Shown one piece after another: positions 9,469-20,387 of a stretch of 64,000 nt of DNA. The stretch is taken from NCBI GenBank assembly GCA_039881045.1, contig JAYWVB010000013.1:434001-498000 (forward strand), read 5' to 3'. How positions within the stretch are numbered: the stretch's first letter is position 1; every line of letters starts with the position of its first letter. The position numbers were made by a program, and so were the translations under genes. The notes beneath the pieces are model-generated. The model was not told where the DNA came from. It searched no databases and worked only from the letters and a program-made list of their open reading frames with translations. This DNA is from Chaetomium olivaceum. Taxonomy: Eukaryota; Ascomycota; Sordariomycetes; Sordariales; Chaetomiaceae.

Positions 9469-12400
9469 ATGGTCAGAAGAGTAAGCGACCCCTTCTAAGA
9501 TATGTCAGTACCATCACGTTAGCTAATAGGTGGAAAGCGCTTTGTTCCAGTTGAGGATGCGTCTGGCAGTGCCGGACCTCATCGAGCTCCCTACCCAGAC
9601 GATGACAGTCTCATCCCGTCTGTCGAAGTCGATGAATACAGCACGACCGAGACAAGCCCAGCTCGCACCCCTACCCCGTCCATCTCGTTCCGCAGCGAGA
9701 CAGAACCCAGACCCCATGAGTCAGCCTCTCCCCGTGGCCGCGATGCCTCAGAGCACGATGGGGGTTCCGAGAGTGTCGGGGACCGCCTCCAACTGCTCCG
9801 CCTCGGCAGCTCCACGAGCCCTTCCCCGTGGCCGGTGATGGGAATGGGCAGTGTGTTCGCCGCACTTCCCAGCGCCGAACCAAGAAGCCGAAGCCAAACC
9901 CCTCGCCTTCTGCCTGGCGCCTCTCCGGGTGCGTCTCCGGGTGCGTCTCCGGGTGCGCGGCGCAGGCGCTCGTCGTCAATGGACCAGCGACGGTACGACG
10001 TGAGGGATGAAGCGCCTCCACAAGACCGGTTCCACGAGCCCGCATTCCAGCAGGGCCTCGCCGAGGCACAATCTCGAATGGCCGGGTTGGCTGCGGTGCT
10101 CGGAAGCGGTACTCAGAATCTTGAGCCGGATTCTAGTATGAGGGCTCTCCGCGATAGGGCCGACGAGCTGGCCAACTTTCAATGTCACCCCCCACCCGGA
10201 CCGTGGGTCTTGTTGGTGATTCCGGAGTTGGTATGCATTCCGTCGCTCCTGGTGCCCGGAGGTGGTGGCCAAAAACTGACATTGCGGTACTCGACCAGGT
10301 AAAAGCAGCCTACTCAACTCACTGCTAGACTATCGCAGTTTAGCCCGAACCGTGAGTGATCTTTCCTGTCAACTCCCCCCTGTCAATGATCGCAACATGG
10401 CAAGTTTCCATTTGCTGACCTGCCAATCTAGAGCAACGGTGGAGCTGCATGCACTTGCGTGGTTACTGAATACTACCACCGCCGCGGCGGAGACTTTACC
10501 GTTGACGTGGTCTTGTTTAGCGAAGAAGAACTCCAGGAGCAGATTCGCGACCTGGTACATGCCTACCGACACAACCACTTACACTCACGGGACATGGAGC
10601 TTGGAGACGACCGACGGCACTGGGAGAAACGGGCCAAGTTGGCTGAAGACACTTTCAAAGCCATGTTCGCGGATCGCTTCACAACTGTCCTGCTTCGTTC
10701 AGACAACTCAGAGGACATGGTTGTCGAAACGTACATGAACTGGGCCATGGATCTGCGCCCTAATCACGAACTCGACGGCCATACCGTCACAGATTCTCTA
10801 GAAGAATGCTCTAGCTTGTTGATGCGCCTTACTTCAGACCGGGATGGCGCTGAGGGTCCGGACTGTTGGCCTTACATCAAGAAGATCAGGTATATCGATT
10901 GCCCGGCGTTACCCCATGAACAAATGGCTAATACAACGACAGAGTATCCCTAGACGCTTACATTCTGAGCAAAGGGCTTGTCTTGGTAGATCTTCCAGGT
11001 ATGTCTCGAACCAATCCCCTGGGCTGTCCGCGTCTGCCTCAATTTCTCACAACTAGCTCCCTGAACCCAGGCCTCCGCGATCTCAACTCGGCAAGGCGAA
11101 ACATCACCGAGCAATATCTACGTCAGTGTGACGAGATATTTGTGGTCTGCCCCATTGGACGTGCGACCACAGACCAAGGTGTCCAGCACCTTATTGAACT
11201 GGCTCGTCAAGCAGAATGGTCTGTTAGCATCATTTGCACTCAATCCGACGTACGTCACATCCCTATGTTACACATATCTATCAACATCCCACCAGCTCAC
11301 ACTGATTCAGGATATTCGCGCCGATGAAGCCCAAAGAGACTGGAGTGGCGCGCTGGCAAGCGACGTCCAGAGGTTGAGCGGCTCTGTAGCCGAGGCAGAG
11401 CAACAGCTTGCTGCTCTCACTGAGGAGCTAGACGATCGAGACGATCTCGAAGATATTACAGTGGAGGAGCGGTTACAACAAGCTCGACTCCTTGTCGAAC
11501 GCGAACGGAAAAGGCGGGTGCCGCCCACTCTATCTTCGGCCTGTACATGTTTGTGACTAACACTTCGATATTTCTCACAGAGGTGACATTGAAAAGCGCA
11601 GATTCGAGTAAGTTGAAGCCACAGTAACACTCTTTCCACCAGCATGCCTGACACCACATGATAGACTTCAGAAATATCTCATCATCACGCGCAACGATAT
11701 AGTCAAAGCCAAACTCCTTCGTCAATACAGACGCAGAATACGAGGGGGAAATCTGGGCGTATTCTGCGCCAGCAACACGCTCTACTGGGAGAAACGCGAC
11801 GCGAGGCCGCTCAATGTGACCATCCCATTCCTCGAGCTGAGCGGTATCGTTACCATACGAAGGCACTGTATGGGACTAGTCTCAGAGAGTCAGCTCCGGA
11901 TTGCCACCGCGTACCTCCGAGACGACATCCCCAACTTGGTCAGTCACGTCGAGCTCTGGGTTCAGAGCGGCGCGGGAACGGCAACTGCGGAGAAGAAACG
12001 CGCGGTCCGGGAGGCTCTAGATCAGCTCGAGGCTGAACTCCGGAGGGTGAGTAAGTGGCTTTTGAGAAGAGTACTGCCGGGACCACAACTAAGATGCGTG
12101 TGACTTGGCAGAAATTGGACGGCGTCGAATATCCGCTCAATAACCTGGCTCGCAAACTTACAGATGCGTTCCGGGAGACAGTGTACCGGCGTGAGTAACT
12201 CCGAACAGTTAACGAGGGATACTTTATCTCTGATGTGTCTTCTTCTAATAATCGATATCTAGGCAGGGAAACTCGTCGATGGACTGAAGGAGCTATCCGT
12301 GCCGGGCAAGAGTGGTCAGGCGTGAGTTCTCCCCTCCAAATATCTTTCGCTTCGCAATGACGGGCCTCTACCTTGAGCTCTCACTGATTTATGACCCTTA

Positions 12401-13454
12401 CAGTGGCACCATGGTAAGCCAAAGATGTTTAAACGAATGACAAAGTTGAAGCCGAAATTGCAACTGACCATCGGGACCTGTATAGCAACATACTCTGCGT
12501 TTTGCAGGAACTACGGAACTCACAGCACGCCGGGTGCTGGAGGTTACCGCTGCTGGAATGAAGAAGCGTTGAAGCCAATGAACGACCATCTTGCCGAGCC
12601 ATGGAGCCGTCTCGAAACCGAACTCCAGCGCCAGCTCGAGATTGCTCACACGTCGGTGTCCGAGATTCTACACGGGACTGTTGTCTCCCACCTTGGTTCG
12701 TATCATTTAGTGCCGCAACTCTTGGTTCAACGCCTTTTTGCAACGACAACAGCAACTGACTGACTAAAAACCCTTTCTACCACATAGACAACGCCCTTGA
12801 CGTGTCACCAGAGGCGATCGGCCCGCTTCAAATTGGGTTACAATCCAGCAATCGGCGCCATGTCAGGAGCATCGAAGACCTCTGCGCAAAATTCGAAGAA
12901 AACCTCGAGTAGGTATCCAGCCTCTCACTAATCATGATTTTGATACTGATGCTCGCCCTGTCCAGCAATCTCCGAACCGATGCCCTCTCAGGCCTACGCA
13001 CGTCATACTTCGGGCAGAGCATGGAAACCACCTACTGGAACGCAATCTGCGAGCATGGTCAGCAGCCCTCCTCCCCCCTGTCCCCTCACTAACACCCAAC
13101 AACCTCCCAACACCCAACACCCCTCAAAACCCCAAGTCTAACCACCAACCCCCCCCCAAACAAACAGGCACCGGCAGCTGGACCCGCAAAAAGTCCCACA
13201 TCAATGCCGCACTCGCCCGCGAAGCGCTCTTCACCAGCCTGATACGGCGGCTCAAGCGCGAGTTTGAAGACCTAGCCGCGAAGCTCGAGACTGACGCGCG
13301 CGCGGCGGTGGCCGAATACCTCGGTGTTGTCAGGGGTGTGCTGGATATGGTCCGGGACGAGAACGTGTTGCTGGAGAGTGAATTGGATCCGGAGTTTAGG
13401 GGGAGGGTGGCGGAGGAGGTAAGGAGGGTGAGGGGGGGGTTGTGGGCTCCGTAG
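9469..13454 (+). CDS. Large dynamin-like GTPase, nuclear GTPase SLIP-GC type (frame break before P-loop)
   Basis: This is a multi-exon P-loop GTPase of roughly 950 residues. An acidic, Ser/Pro-rich N-terminus carries three GASP repeats (9925-9960). The GTPase core follows: G1 GDSGVGKSS (split by the intron 10231-10298), a switch region with SNGGAACTCVVTEY (exon 10432-10889), G3 DLPG (exon 10943-10998) and a G4-like TQSD (exon 11071-11249). Next come a coiled-coil segment (11311-11520), LQKYLIITRND, CASNTLYW, then YSAFCRNYGTHSTPG and a helical C-terminus ending at 13454. Fungal proteins of this layout are usually annotated as SLIP-GC-like dynamin-family GTPases; their cellular role is not established. 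The frame breaks in the C6 run 10188-10193, where one more C restores TRTVGLVGDSGV. Exon 1 (ATG 9469) and the junctions around 11520-11680 are uncertain. Confidence 0.75.
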
Positions 13455-14280
13455 GGGTGGGGCGTGGGTGGGAAGAGGAAACAGATTTGATTTTAGTGTA
13501 CTTAGATGGGGTCGTGAGTTAAGGTGTCTTGTGATGAGTTGGAAACTGAAGGGAGGCGCTAAGCACCGTCGACTGTTGTTGGAGGCTGCTCCGAAAGGTG
13601 CTTGGGCCGTTAAGGAAGGTGGTCCTGTATGATAAAGTGGTAGTTCAGGTTCCCTGAGAGATCTTCAATTGTAACAGATTGATCATTAGGAAAAGATAGC
13701 CCCCTCCCCTTCACCGTTCTAATTCTTTGGGCTTAGCTGATCAACTCTGAAATCTCAATGGCTGCCGGCGTTGGTTTGGCGGGTTTGGAAAAGGCCTAAG
13801 GGAGGCAGGGAATGACGGCAATGAGGAGTTGTGTTTCTGTACGATTAGCCTTCTCATTCATCCATTATATTTTGGGACGTTGTGCTAAGAAAAGATAATA
13901 AAACTAATCATGAGAAATGTGGAATATTCGGTAAAGGTGACAACGAAGAGGTGAGAGACGGGAGGGTATGAGCGATAGAATAAGTGGTAGTTATCTTATT
14001 TTTGTGTAGGTAGACTGCTTTAAAGTTCATAAGGCCTCCACGCAACGCATGTCCTTCAATCGCAACCGTTGGCGATGTGCGTATAGTGGAACTTGAATTA
14101 TTTTATTGAATGAATCTCATGACCTCGGTTGATGGTGCGTCACTTGGTTGTGACAACCCAAAACGGGAAAAGGCAAATAAAGACATAATTGGTAGGTACA
14201 GGAATGCTTCCAATGGCCCATACCTACCTAATCCGGTTTAGTTTTGCACTCCCTTAGTGAGGCACGCCCCAAATATACAC
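13455..14280. other. Intergenic, no gene recognised
   Basis: The stretch contains the 3' flank of the GTPase gene and the upstream region of the Ras-like gene. Nothing else can be supported. Confidence 0.45.
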
Positions 14281-14288
14281 TATAAAAG
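14281..14288 (+). promoter_or_regulatory. TATA box of the Ras-like gene
   Basis: TATAAAAG lies in an AT-rich context (AATATACACTATAAAAGG), 338 bases before the chosen ATG at 14626. If used, transcription would begin around 14310. That makes the in-frame open stretch from 14257 to 14625 mostly untranslated leader, and it supports ATG 14626 over the upstream ATG at 14257. Confidence 0.55.
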
Positions 14289-14625
14289 GCAGGTACCGTT
14301 GGCGTGGCGCTTGGCCAAACACGACGCGTGCGGCGCGCCATTGCCCACCACCACTCACCAATCAACCAACCCCTGTCGAAACCTTCGGATTCTATCACCA
14401 TTTTGCACCCGCAATCAGACATTACTTCTCCTATCCGTTACGTTTAGCCTACACGTCGCACGACGCCCCGCGCAACCTCCCCGTCAAAAGATCTACACAC
14501 ATCCACCGCGGCAACCAGCCCATTGCGGTCCGGCGCGCGCGCCACAACCGATCGTCACGAAGCCGATCGCCCCCGTTCGCCCCAAAAAGAAAGACAACCC
14601 GCCCGCCCCAAAAAAAAAGAAAAGA

Positions 14626-15718
14626 ATGAAACCGTCACACACCCCTTCGGCGTCCGACGCCTCCCAACCGCCAGTCCCCATCTCCATCACCATCTGCGGC
14701 GATGGCGGGTGCGGCAAATCCTCCATCACGCTCCGGCTGGTCAGGAGCCAGTGGACGAGCGACTACGACCCGACCATCGAAGACAGCTACAGCGTGACGC
14801 GGCGTCTCGACGGCGCCGTGTACCACCTCTCCCTCACCGACACGGCCGGCCAGGAAGAATACCGCGGCATGTGGGCATCGTCCAACCTCGGCGCCGACGC
14901 CTTCCTGCTCGTCTACGACATCACCGCGCCCGACTCCCCTCGACGCCCTCGACTACTTCAACGAACTCATCGACATGGAAGCCGAGACCCGCCTCGACAA
15001 CGCCGAGCGCGCCCGCCGCGCGGGGCTCTCCCCGGGCATCTCGTCCACCCTCCCCAACGCCAACCAACCCGCACACCACCATACGCAATACCACCGCGGG
15101 CAACGGCGGCGCCGGCTCCGGCGGCAAGACCGTGCCCCCGATCAAGATGGTCGCCGGCAACAAGTGCGATCTCCAAGAAAGCCGCCGGGTGCCCGCCGCG
15201 ACGGGGCTCGAGTGGGCGCGCAAGCGCGGGTGCGGGTTCATGGAGACGAGCGCGCGCCTCGAGGTCAACATCGAGGAGACCTTTGCGCTGATGGTGCGGC
15301 GGGTGGAGGAGGCGCGCCGGCAGGCGGAGAGGGGCGGCGGCGGGGCGGAGAGGGGTGAAGATGCGGATGCAGCTGCGGCTGCGGTTGCGATGGGGAGTAG
15401 TAGGGGGATGACGAAACCGCTGACGCCGTTGCCGCCTGCGGGGGATGATGAGAAGGAAGGGAGGGAAAGGGGGTTGGGGGTGAGGGGGCCGAGGATGGAT
15501 GCTGGTCATCATCGTGGTGGGGCCGGCGACGGTGGTGGTGGTGTGGTGGTGGGAGGTTCTGGAAAAAGTTGCGCTGCTGGTAGGACCGGGTGCGCCATCC
15601 CGGGGCTAGGGCTGGGGGTGAGGGGGGTGAGGAGCGTGCGAAGCTGACGAAGAAGAAGCCGCCGACGAAGCGTGCCAAGATCAACAAGGGTGATATCAGG
15701 CTCGTGAGGGGGGGTTAG
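14626..15718 (+). CDS. Atypical Ras-family small GTPase with long insert and basic tail (frame breaks)
   Basis: All Ras motifs are present: G1 GDGGCGKSS (Gly12/Gly13 equivalents retained), a canonical switch I YDPTIEDSY, G3 DTAGQEEY (Gln61 retained), G4 NKCDL and G5 ETSA. An insert of about 60 residues lies between G3 and G4, and a long Gly/Ala-rich C-terminal extension follows. Three frame changes are needed. One extra C in 14936-14939 separates DSP from LDALDYFNELIDMEAETR. A second change lies between about 15055 and 15110, before GGAGSGGKTVPPIKMVAGNK. A third, in the G runs 15614-15627, would add the basic tail KLTKKKPPTKRAK ending at 15718 instead of stopping at 15647. No CAAX box is visible in any frame. 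It resembles the divergent third Ras group of filamentous fungi; that subgroup assignment is an inference. Confidence 0.75.
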
Positions 15719-16423
15719 TTAAGGTAGGTATTTCGGGTCTGGGATGGGGGGGGGAGGGCTATTTGATGGTTTGCACAGGGAGTTGGGAAACAAATGCTTT
15801 TGGGATGGGGGTGGGAAGCGCGCGTGAGATACCACGGTTGGCTGTGTTCTGGTCACGGTGATCTGTTTCTTCCCTTGGCTGGAGTTGTCGGGTCAGTCGG
15901 CGTAGCGATAGATGTTTGCGTTGTTGGGCTTATTGACAAAAGAGCGTTGGTTTGGGTGGGCGAGGTTCAGCGGTGGTATGTTTTGTTACCTGTATCGATT
16001 GTGTTTATTGTAGGTTAGATTGCTCTCCACCACGGGCAGCTGTAATAGTGACACTCTGGCTCTATCGCCTTGTATTAAATCAGTTCTAAAGCACGGGATA
16101 TGGAAACCATGAGGGAGATCCTCTTGTGGGAACTTGTCAACCATGTAGCAATGGGCATCGGCGTCTGAAAACGAAATATGCGCCGAATTGCCCGGTCCCA
16201 TCCATCCTGGACTCGAGCAGCCGTTTACCTCGAGCCCAACCCGACCTACCTACCGTTTAACCTGTACCCAAACCGTACTCCTCAAGCCAGAACCGTGTAT
16301 TACCATGAACCGTCACCCCACCTCTGCTCCCTTACTCCCATATGCCTCCTCCTCTAGACCCTCTAGCCTGTAACTCCATCCCCACCATCACCCATCAAGA
16401 ATCCCCCCTCCCATCCTCACGCC
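15719..16423. other. Intergenic between convergent genes, nothing recognised
   Basis: This holds the shared 3' flanks of the Ras-like (+) and AMMECR1 (-) genes. No coding or RNA feature was seen. Confidence 0.45.
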
Positions 16424-17329
16424 TCACTCCTCAGTCCCATCCACCCAATCCCGCCACCGCTTAAACTCCTCCCACTCCAAGCTGACCTTCTTCCCCTGGT
16501 ACCTCACCACGGCCAGCTCAATCTCGCTCCACCTCTCCTTCCGCCCGACCCACCCGGCCTTGCGCATCAAGCTCACCAGCGTCTCCTCCTTCGTCCACCC
16601 CTGCTCCACCGCCACATCCGGCAGATAGGTCGCGCCGTACCGCCGCCCATTCCACCGGAACGAGATGCGCAGCCCGTGCACGCCCAGCTCCCAGTCCTCC
16701 GCGTCGGCCGCCTCCTCGAAATCCGTCAGCAGCGTCACCGCCACCGCCAGCGAGGGCAGCTCCGACGCCTGCACGGGGTTGAAGCGCGTGTCCTGCGTCG
16801 CCGAGATGATCGCGTACGACGAGAGGCCGGAATCCAGCTCCTGCGCTTCGAACGTGCCGATGCAGCCGCGCAGCACGTGCTCTTTGGGGGTGCCGCCGCC
16901 GCCGCCGCCGCCGCTGCGGCGGGTGGAGACGGTGTTCCAGGTGACGAAGAGCGGGGATTCGGTGGGGGGGGTGGTGAGGGGTCGTCGTTTCCCTCGTTGT
17001 TGTTGTTGTTGTTGTCGTCGTCGGCTGTGGTGGGGATGGAGGAGGTGGAGGTGGCCGGGGTGTCGTCGGCGGCGCCGAGGGAGGGTGCTGGTGGAGGCGG
17101 AGGAGGCGCCGGAGGAGGGGGAGGAGGAGGAGGAGGAGTCTTCGGTGACGCGGCGGAGGGCGGGCAGGAGCTTGGCTGGTTTGTTGTTGGCGGTGCTGTC
17201 GTCGGCTTCAACGGAGCGGGAGTACTCGGTCCATGACTTTTGCACCTCGGCTAGGGTCATGGCCTTGCGGTTCTCGAGGTTGGCGGTGAGAGCCTCGAAG
17301 CAGAACAGGCAGTGCACGGTGGAGGCCAT
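16424..17329 (-). CDS. AMMECR1-domain protein
   Basis: Intronless, 301 residues from ATG 17329 (MASTVHCLFCFEAL). The diagnostic AMMECR1 motif LRGCIGTF occurs at about residue 155. It is followed by YAIISATQDTRFNPV, SLAVAVTLLTDFE, GLRISFRWNGRRYGATYLPDV and an EQGWTKEETLVSLMRKAGW block, the standard order for the family. Residues about 60-135 are a low-complexity insert (poly-Ser, Arg/His-rich, poly-Gln, poly-Gly) that the core domain does not need. AMMECR1 proteins are conserved from archaea to man; their biochemical function is unresolved. The ORF is open further upstream to 17671, but that part is compositionally unlike the rest and is probably leader. No signal peptide is present. Confidence 0.88.
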   Translation of the reverse strand: MASTVHCLFCFEALTANLENRKAMTLAEVQKSWTEYSRSVEADDSTANNKPAKLLPALRRVTEDSSSSSSPSSGASSASTSTLPRRRRRHPGHLHLLHPHHSRRRQQQQQQRGKRRPLTTPPTESPLFVTWNTVSTRRSGGGGGGGTPKEHVLRGCIGTFEAQELDSGLSSYAIISATQDTRFNPVQASELPSLAVAVTLLTDFEEAADAEDWELGVHGLRISFRWNGRRYGATYLPDVAVEQGWTKEETLVSLMRKAGWVGRKERWSEIELAVVRYQGKKVSLEWEEFKRWRDWVDGTEE

Positions 17330-19047
17330 GGTGACGTGACGTGGGTGGGCTTGGTCGTGTCGCTTATGGGCGATGGAGGGATCGAGGTGAGTTTTGCAAA
17401 GGCCAGAATTGTGATGTGAAGCGACGACGACGCAAGCCAACCCCGGATATGCCGGGAAGCTCGGGGATAGAAGTTGGGATGTGTAGGGCTCGGAGGGAAG
17501 GAGGTGAAGGAGGGGCAGGAGGGGCAACCAGAAGAAGCGTACAAGATGTGGGGCTGGCGGAGCTGGACAGCCGTCAAGGTGGTGCGGGGCGGGCGGGCTT
17601 TGCTGGCAAGGCGATTGATGCTGGTCTTGGGAGTGATCGCCCCACCCAGCCTCGATTCCCGCTCGTTCCACACCTTTGTGAGTTGACCGACTTTGTGAGA
17701 AGATTATGTCTTTAACAATTCAAAGTAAAGTTCTCACAATGGCATCTAGGAAGATATTCGCTCAAGCTTAAAGTTTCGTTCGAGGGAATACGCGAATTAG
17801 AGGGATAATTTATACAATTGATTAGTTGGGTATTTTGCATTCTGCTGTTCTTCAACCGTCGGGTTGCAAAGTACATGTACAGATTACTTCATCTATGATA
17901 GAGCCCAAAACAAATATTGCTATAGCACTTCCTCGCTGTCTCTAAAAGCTCGAACTCGTGAGAGGTCTTTAAGTACATAGAACTTGTTGACTTGGAAAAA
18001 ATACCAAATCATTCTGAATAGCATGTGATGTTCAGTCATCCAAAGTTCCAGAACGGAGCGCGGTCCGGTTGTACTGCCAGCCCTTGGCAACTGCAGCCAG
18101 CCGACAGTTATCAAACTTCATCGCCGCCACTTGTTTCACCCTTCGCACCTCCCATGTCGCTCTCCCAAAGTACCCAACTACAAACACAAATGGACCGAAT
18201 GGTTGCCACTGGCGCGTCATGTTTCGCGGCAGGAGACAGGAAGGAGACAGACCGTTCTGGACTCCAAGGATCCTGCGACACGGAAACGGGGATCCGCCCG
18301 CGACATCTCAAACACCAAAGACGGGTTCGAGCCCTTCCGGCTGCACCTCCTGACTGAAGCGCGGCTCTTTCCAATGCAACACCCCGACCAAGCCACGCTG
18401 CCGGTTTCACCCCCTTGCCCGCCAAAAGCTTCGCTCGCCCTGGCCCCGCCCATGGACCTCTCCAGACCTTTCGTCCCAAGAATTTAAGCTCGTTTTGCCT
18501 GCCAGGGGCATTCAAGCTTAACGGCGGCCCCGTAGCATCCAGCGCTACATCGTGGGTTGGCGGCTAGGGTTGCGTGTACGGAGTGCATACTAAAAGCCCA
18601 GATACTGCGCCCCGGTGTCTCAGATGGACATCAGTTTGAGTGAAGGCACTGAAGGCTCACTTTTTGTGTCGTTCGCGCCATCGAAACACCGGGGTCGATT
18701 GAAACCCCAGTGCCTTGAAAGTCCTTCCTGGCCAACCTTGACAGGGCTGCCGAAGCTGGGAAGTGATCATCTCTTTCGGTATGCGTTCCTGAAACGTCTC
18801 TTGTCTATCAGGCATGGCATTTGCGGATCCTGATCGTCGGGGTGGCGCTTGAGCAGTCAAATACTTAATGCCTCCTAGCTTGGCTCCCGTCGTCCTATGT
18901 ATCTTCTCCTCTTCCATAACCTAACGCCTTTCTTTCCAACTCCTCTCTTTCCACCTTCAGTCCACAGTTCTTGCTCGTCGCCGGCCGACACATTCGTTTC
19001 TTCTTGATCACTTCGAAGCCATCCCGTGCGCATCTTAATCAGTCAAC
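17330..19047. other. Intergenic, no gene recognised
   Basis: About 1.7 kb lie between the AMMECR1 gene and the small secreted-peptide gene. Open stretches around 18025-18515 exist on both strands but look like shadow frames with no recognisable motif. The last 150 bases have the pyrimidine-rich look of a fungal promoter/leader (CTCTTTCCACC, TCTTCTTGATCAC). Confidence 0.45.
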
Positions 19048-19301
19048 ATGAAGTTCACCATCGCCACCGTTCTTGCTTTCGCCGCCATGGCCCTTGCTTA
19101 TCCAGCAGCAGACCGCCACGATGGTTAGTCTCCGATGGTGCCGACCTAAAATGAGCTCCGAACTAACATTTGCCCCTAGCGCCTGTCAAGCGGCAGGAGG
19201 TCGACGTCTCGCAGCCGGCCATGTCGGACGCGACCGGGAATGTCATCGCCTTTGATTCCACAAAGGTTGCTGCCGCCGCCGCCGCCGCCAGGCGCATTTG
19301 A
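19048..19301 (+). CDS. Small secreted peptide precursor with dibasic cleavage site
   Basis: Two exons (19048-19123 and 19180-19301; donor GTTAGT, acceptor CCCCTAG) encode 65 residues. The N-terminus MKFTIATVLAFAAMALAYPA is a classical signal peptide with cleavage expected after the Ala-rich region. A Lys-Arg pair (APVKRQEVD) then offers a Kex2-type processing site, leaving a mature peptide of about 35 residues. This contains DVSQPAMSDATGNVIAFDSTK, divided here as DVSQPAMSDA then TGNVIAFDSTK, and a seven-Ala run ending RRI. It has no cysteines, so it is not a hydrophobin or a Cys-stabilised effector. No family is recognised. The coding assignment rests on the signal peptide and the clean intron. 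Confidence 0.65.
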
Positions 19302-20387
19302 GTGGTCCACCGTTGCTGCTTTACAAGGAACGAGGCACAGCCCTCGCCAGTTCCAGTCGTTGTCCGTGGTGCTCACCCGTTGGCACGACATTCGGAATCA
19401 ACGATGACCACATTCATACGATGACCATATTCATCAGATTGTGGCCGCGATAATCAAATGGCAACGTACGGGAGGAGTTAGACTGCGACCAGTTTTGGCC
19501 GAAAGGCAAGACATGGTCGTTTCTGGTTGGAAACTGGTTGGGAATGAGATACAGGGAGCTTTGGGAGCGATGATTTATCAATACATTTCTATTCACGACC
19601 TGGGTCGTGGTGTTTTTCCGTCACCATCAAATCCGAGGAGCTCGGTATTTTTTCTGTTTGTACTCCCTGCATGTCTGACCGTTGGATGAGTGATCCGTCA
19701 GTGACAGGCATTGCCCCATGTACTTCTTCTCCATCCCTTGCACAACCCACTGTGTACGAAGTATTGTAAGCTGACATCTGTAAGTCCTTGTCGGAGCTAT
19801 TGCTGCTGTTGGTGCATACTCAACCCTAACCCTCAATCTTCAACTGGCCCTTTTCACCGCACAGATCACCAAATGAGTGCTCGGAGCTTTCGGAGTGGAG
19901 ATCAACAAACAGAAATAGCTGCGGTTGGGCGGGGCTCAGCTCACAGCGACCCCACCAATATGCATGGGGTTGACAGCCAGCTTCTGCCTTTTGGGACCAT
20001 TTTGGGACCCTTTTCGGTGTTGGCGCCTGAAGGGCTGAAGGATTTCTGCATGCCAGCTCTGAAGAAGGCCCTGCTCTGGGCGCCACTTTTTTGTTTTCGT
20101 CTGACTACGGAGGCTTGGGTTTAAAATCAGACGAGTCCCCGGATTTTTACGTCTTTTGGGAATTTCCTCACTTCTGATGGCCCGGGCCGTTCCTTGCCGT
20201 TCCTTTCATCCTGCCGCCGCGATAAGTTCAGACCCGCGCCACGGGAGTGCGTTGTAGGACGGTTGGTTGCTGTGTATGTTGAGTTGGGTTGAGTTGAGTT
20301 GGACTGGACTGTTGGAGTTCGGATGAAACACACATTCATGCCCAGCACTGTCAACCCCCAACCCCACCCGACCCCCCAAGCATAAAC
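19302..20387. other. Intergenic, nothing recognised
   Basis: No gene was recognised. Near 20280-20310 there is a short imperfect GAGTTGGGTT/GAGTTGGACT repeat in the presumed leader of the next gene. Confidence 0.45.

Noticed and set aside
14257..14625. In-frame N-terminal extension of the Ras-like gene from ATG 14257
   Set aside because: A TATAAAAG box at 14281 lies inside it and the sequence is unlike Ras N-termini; ATG 14626 is preferred.
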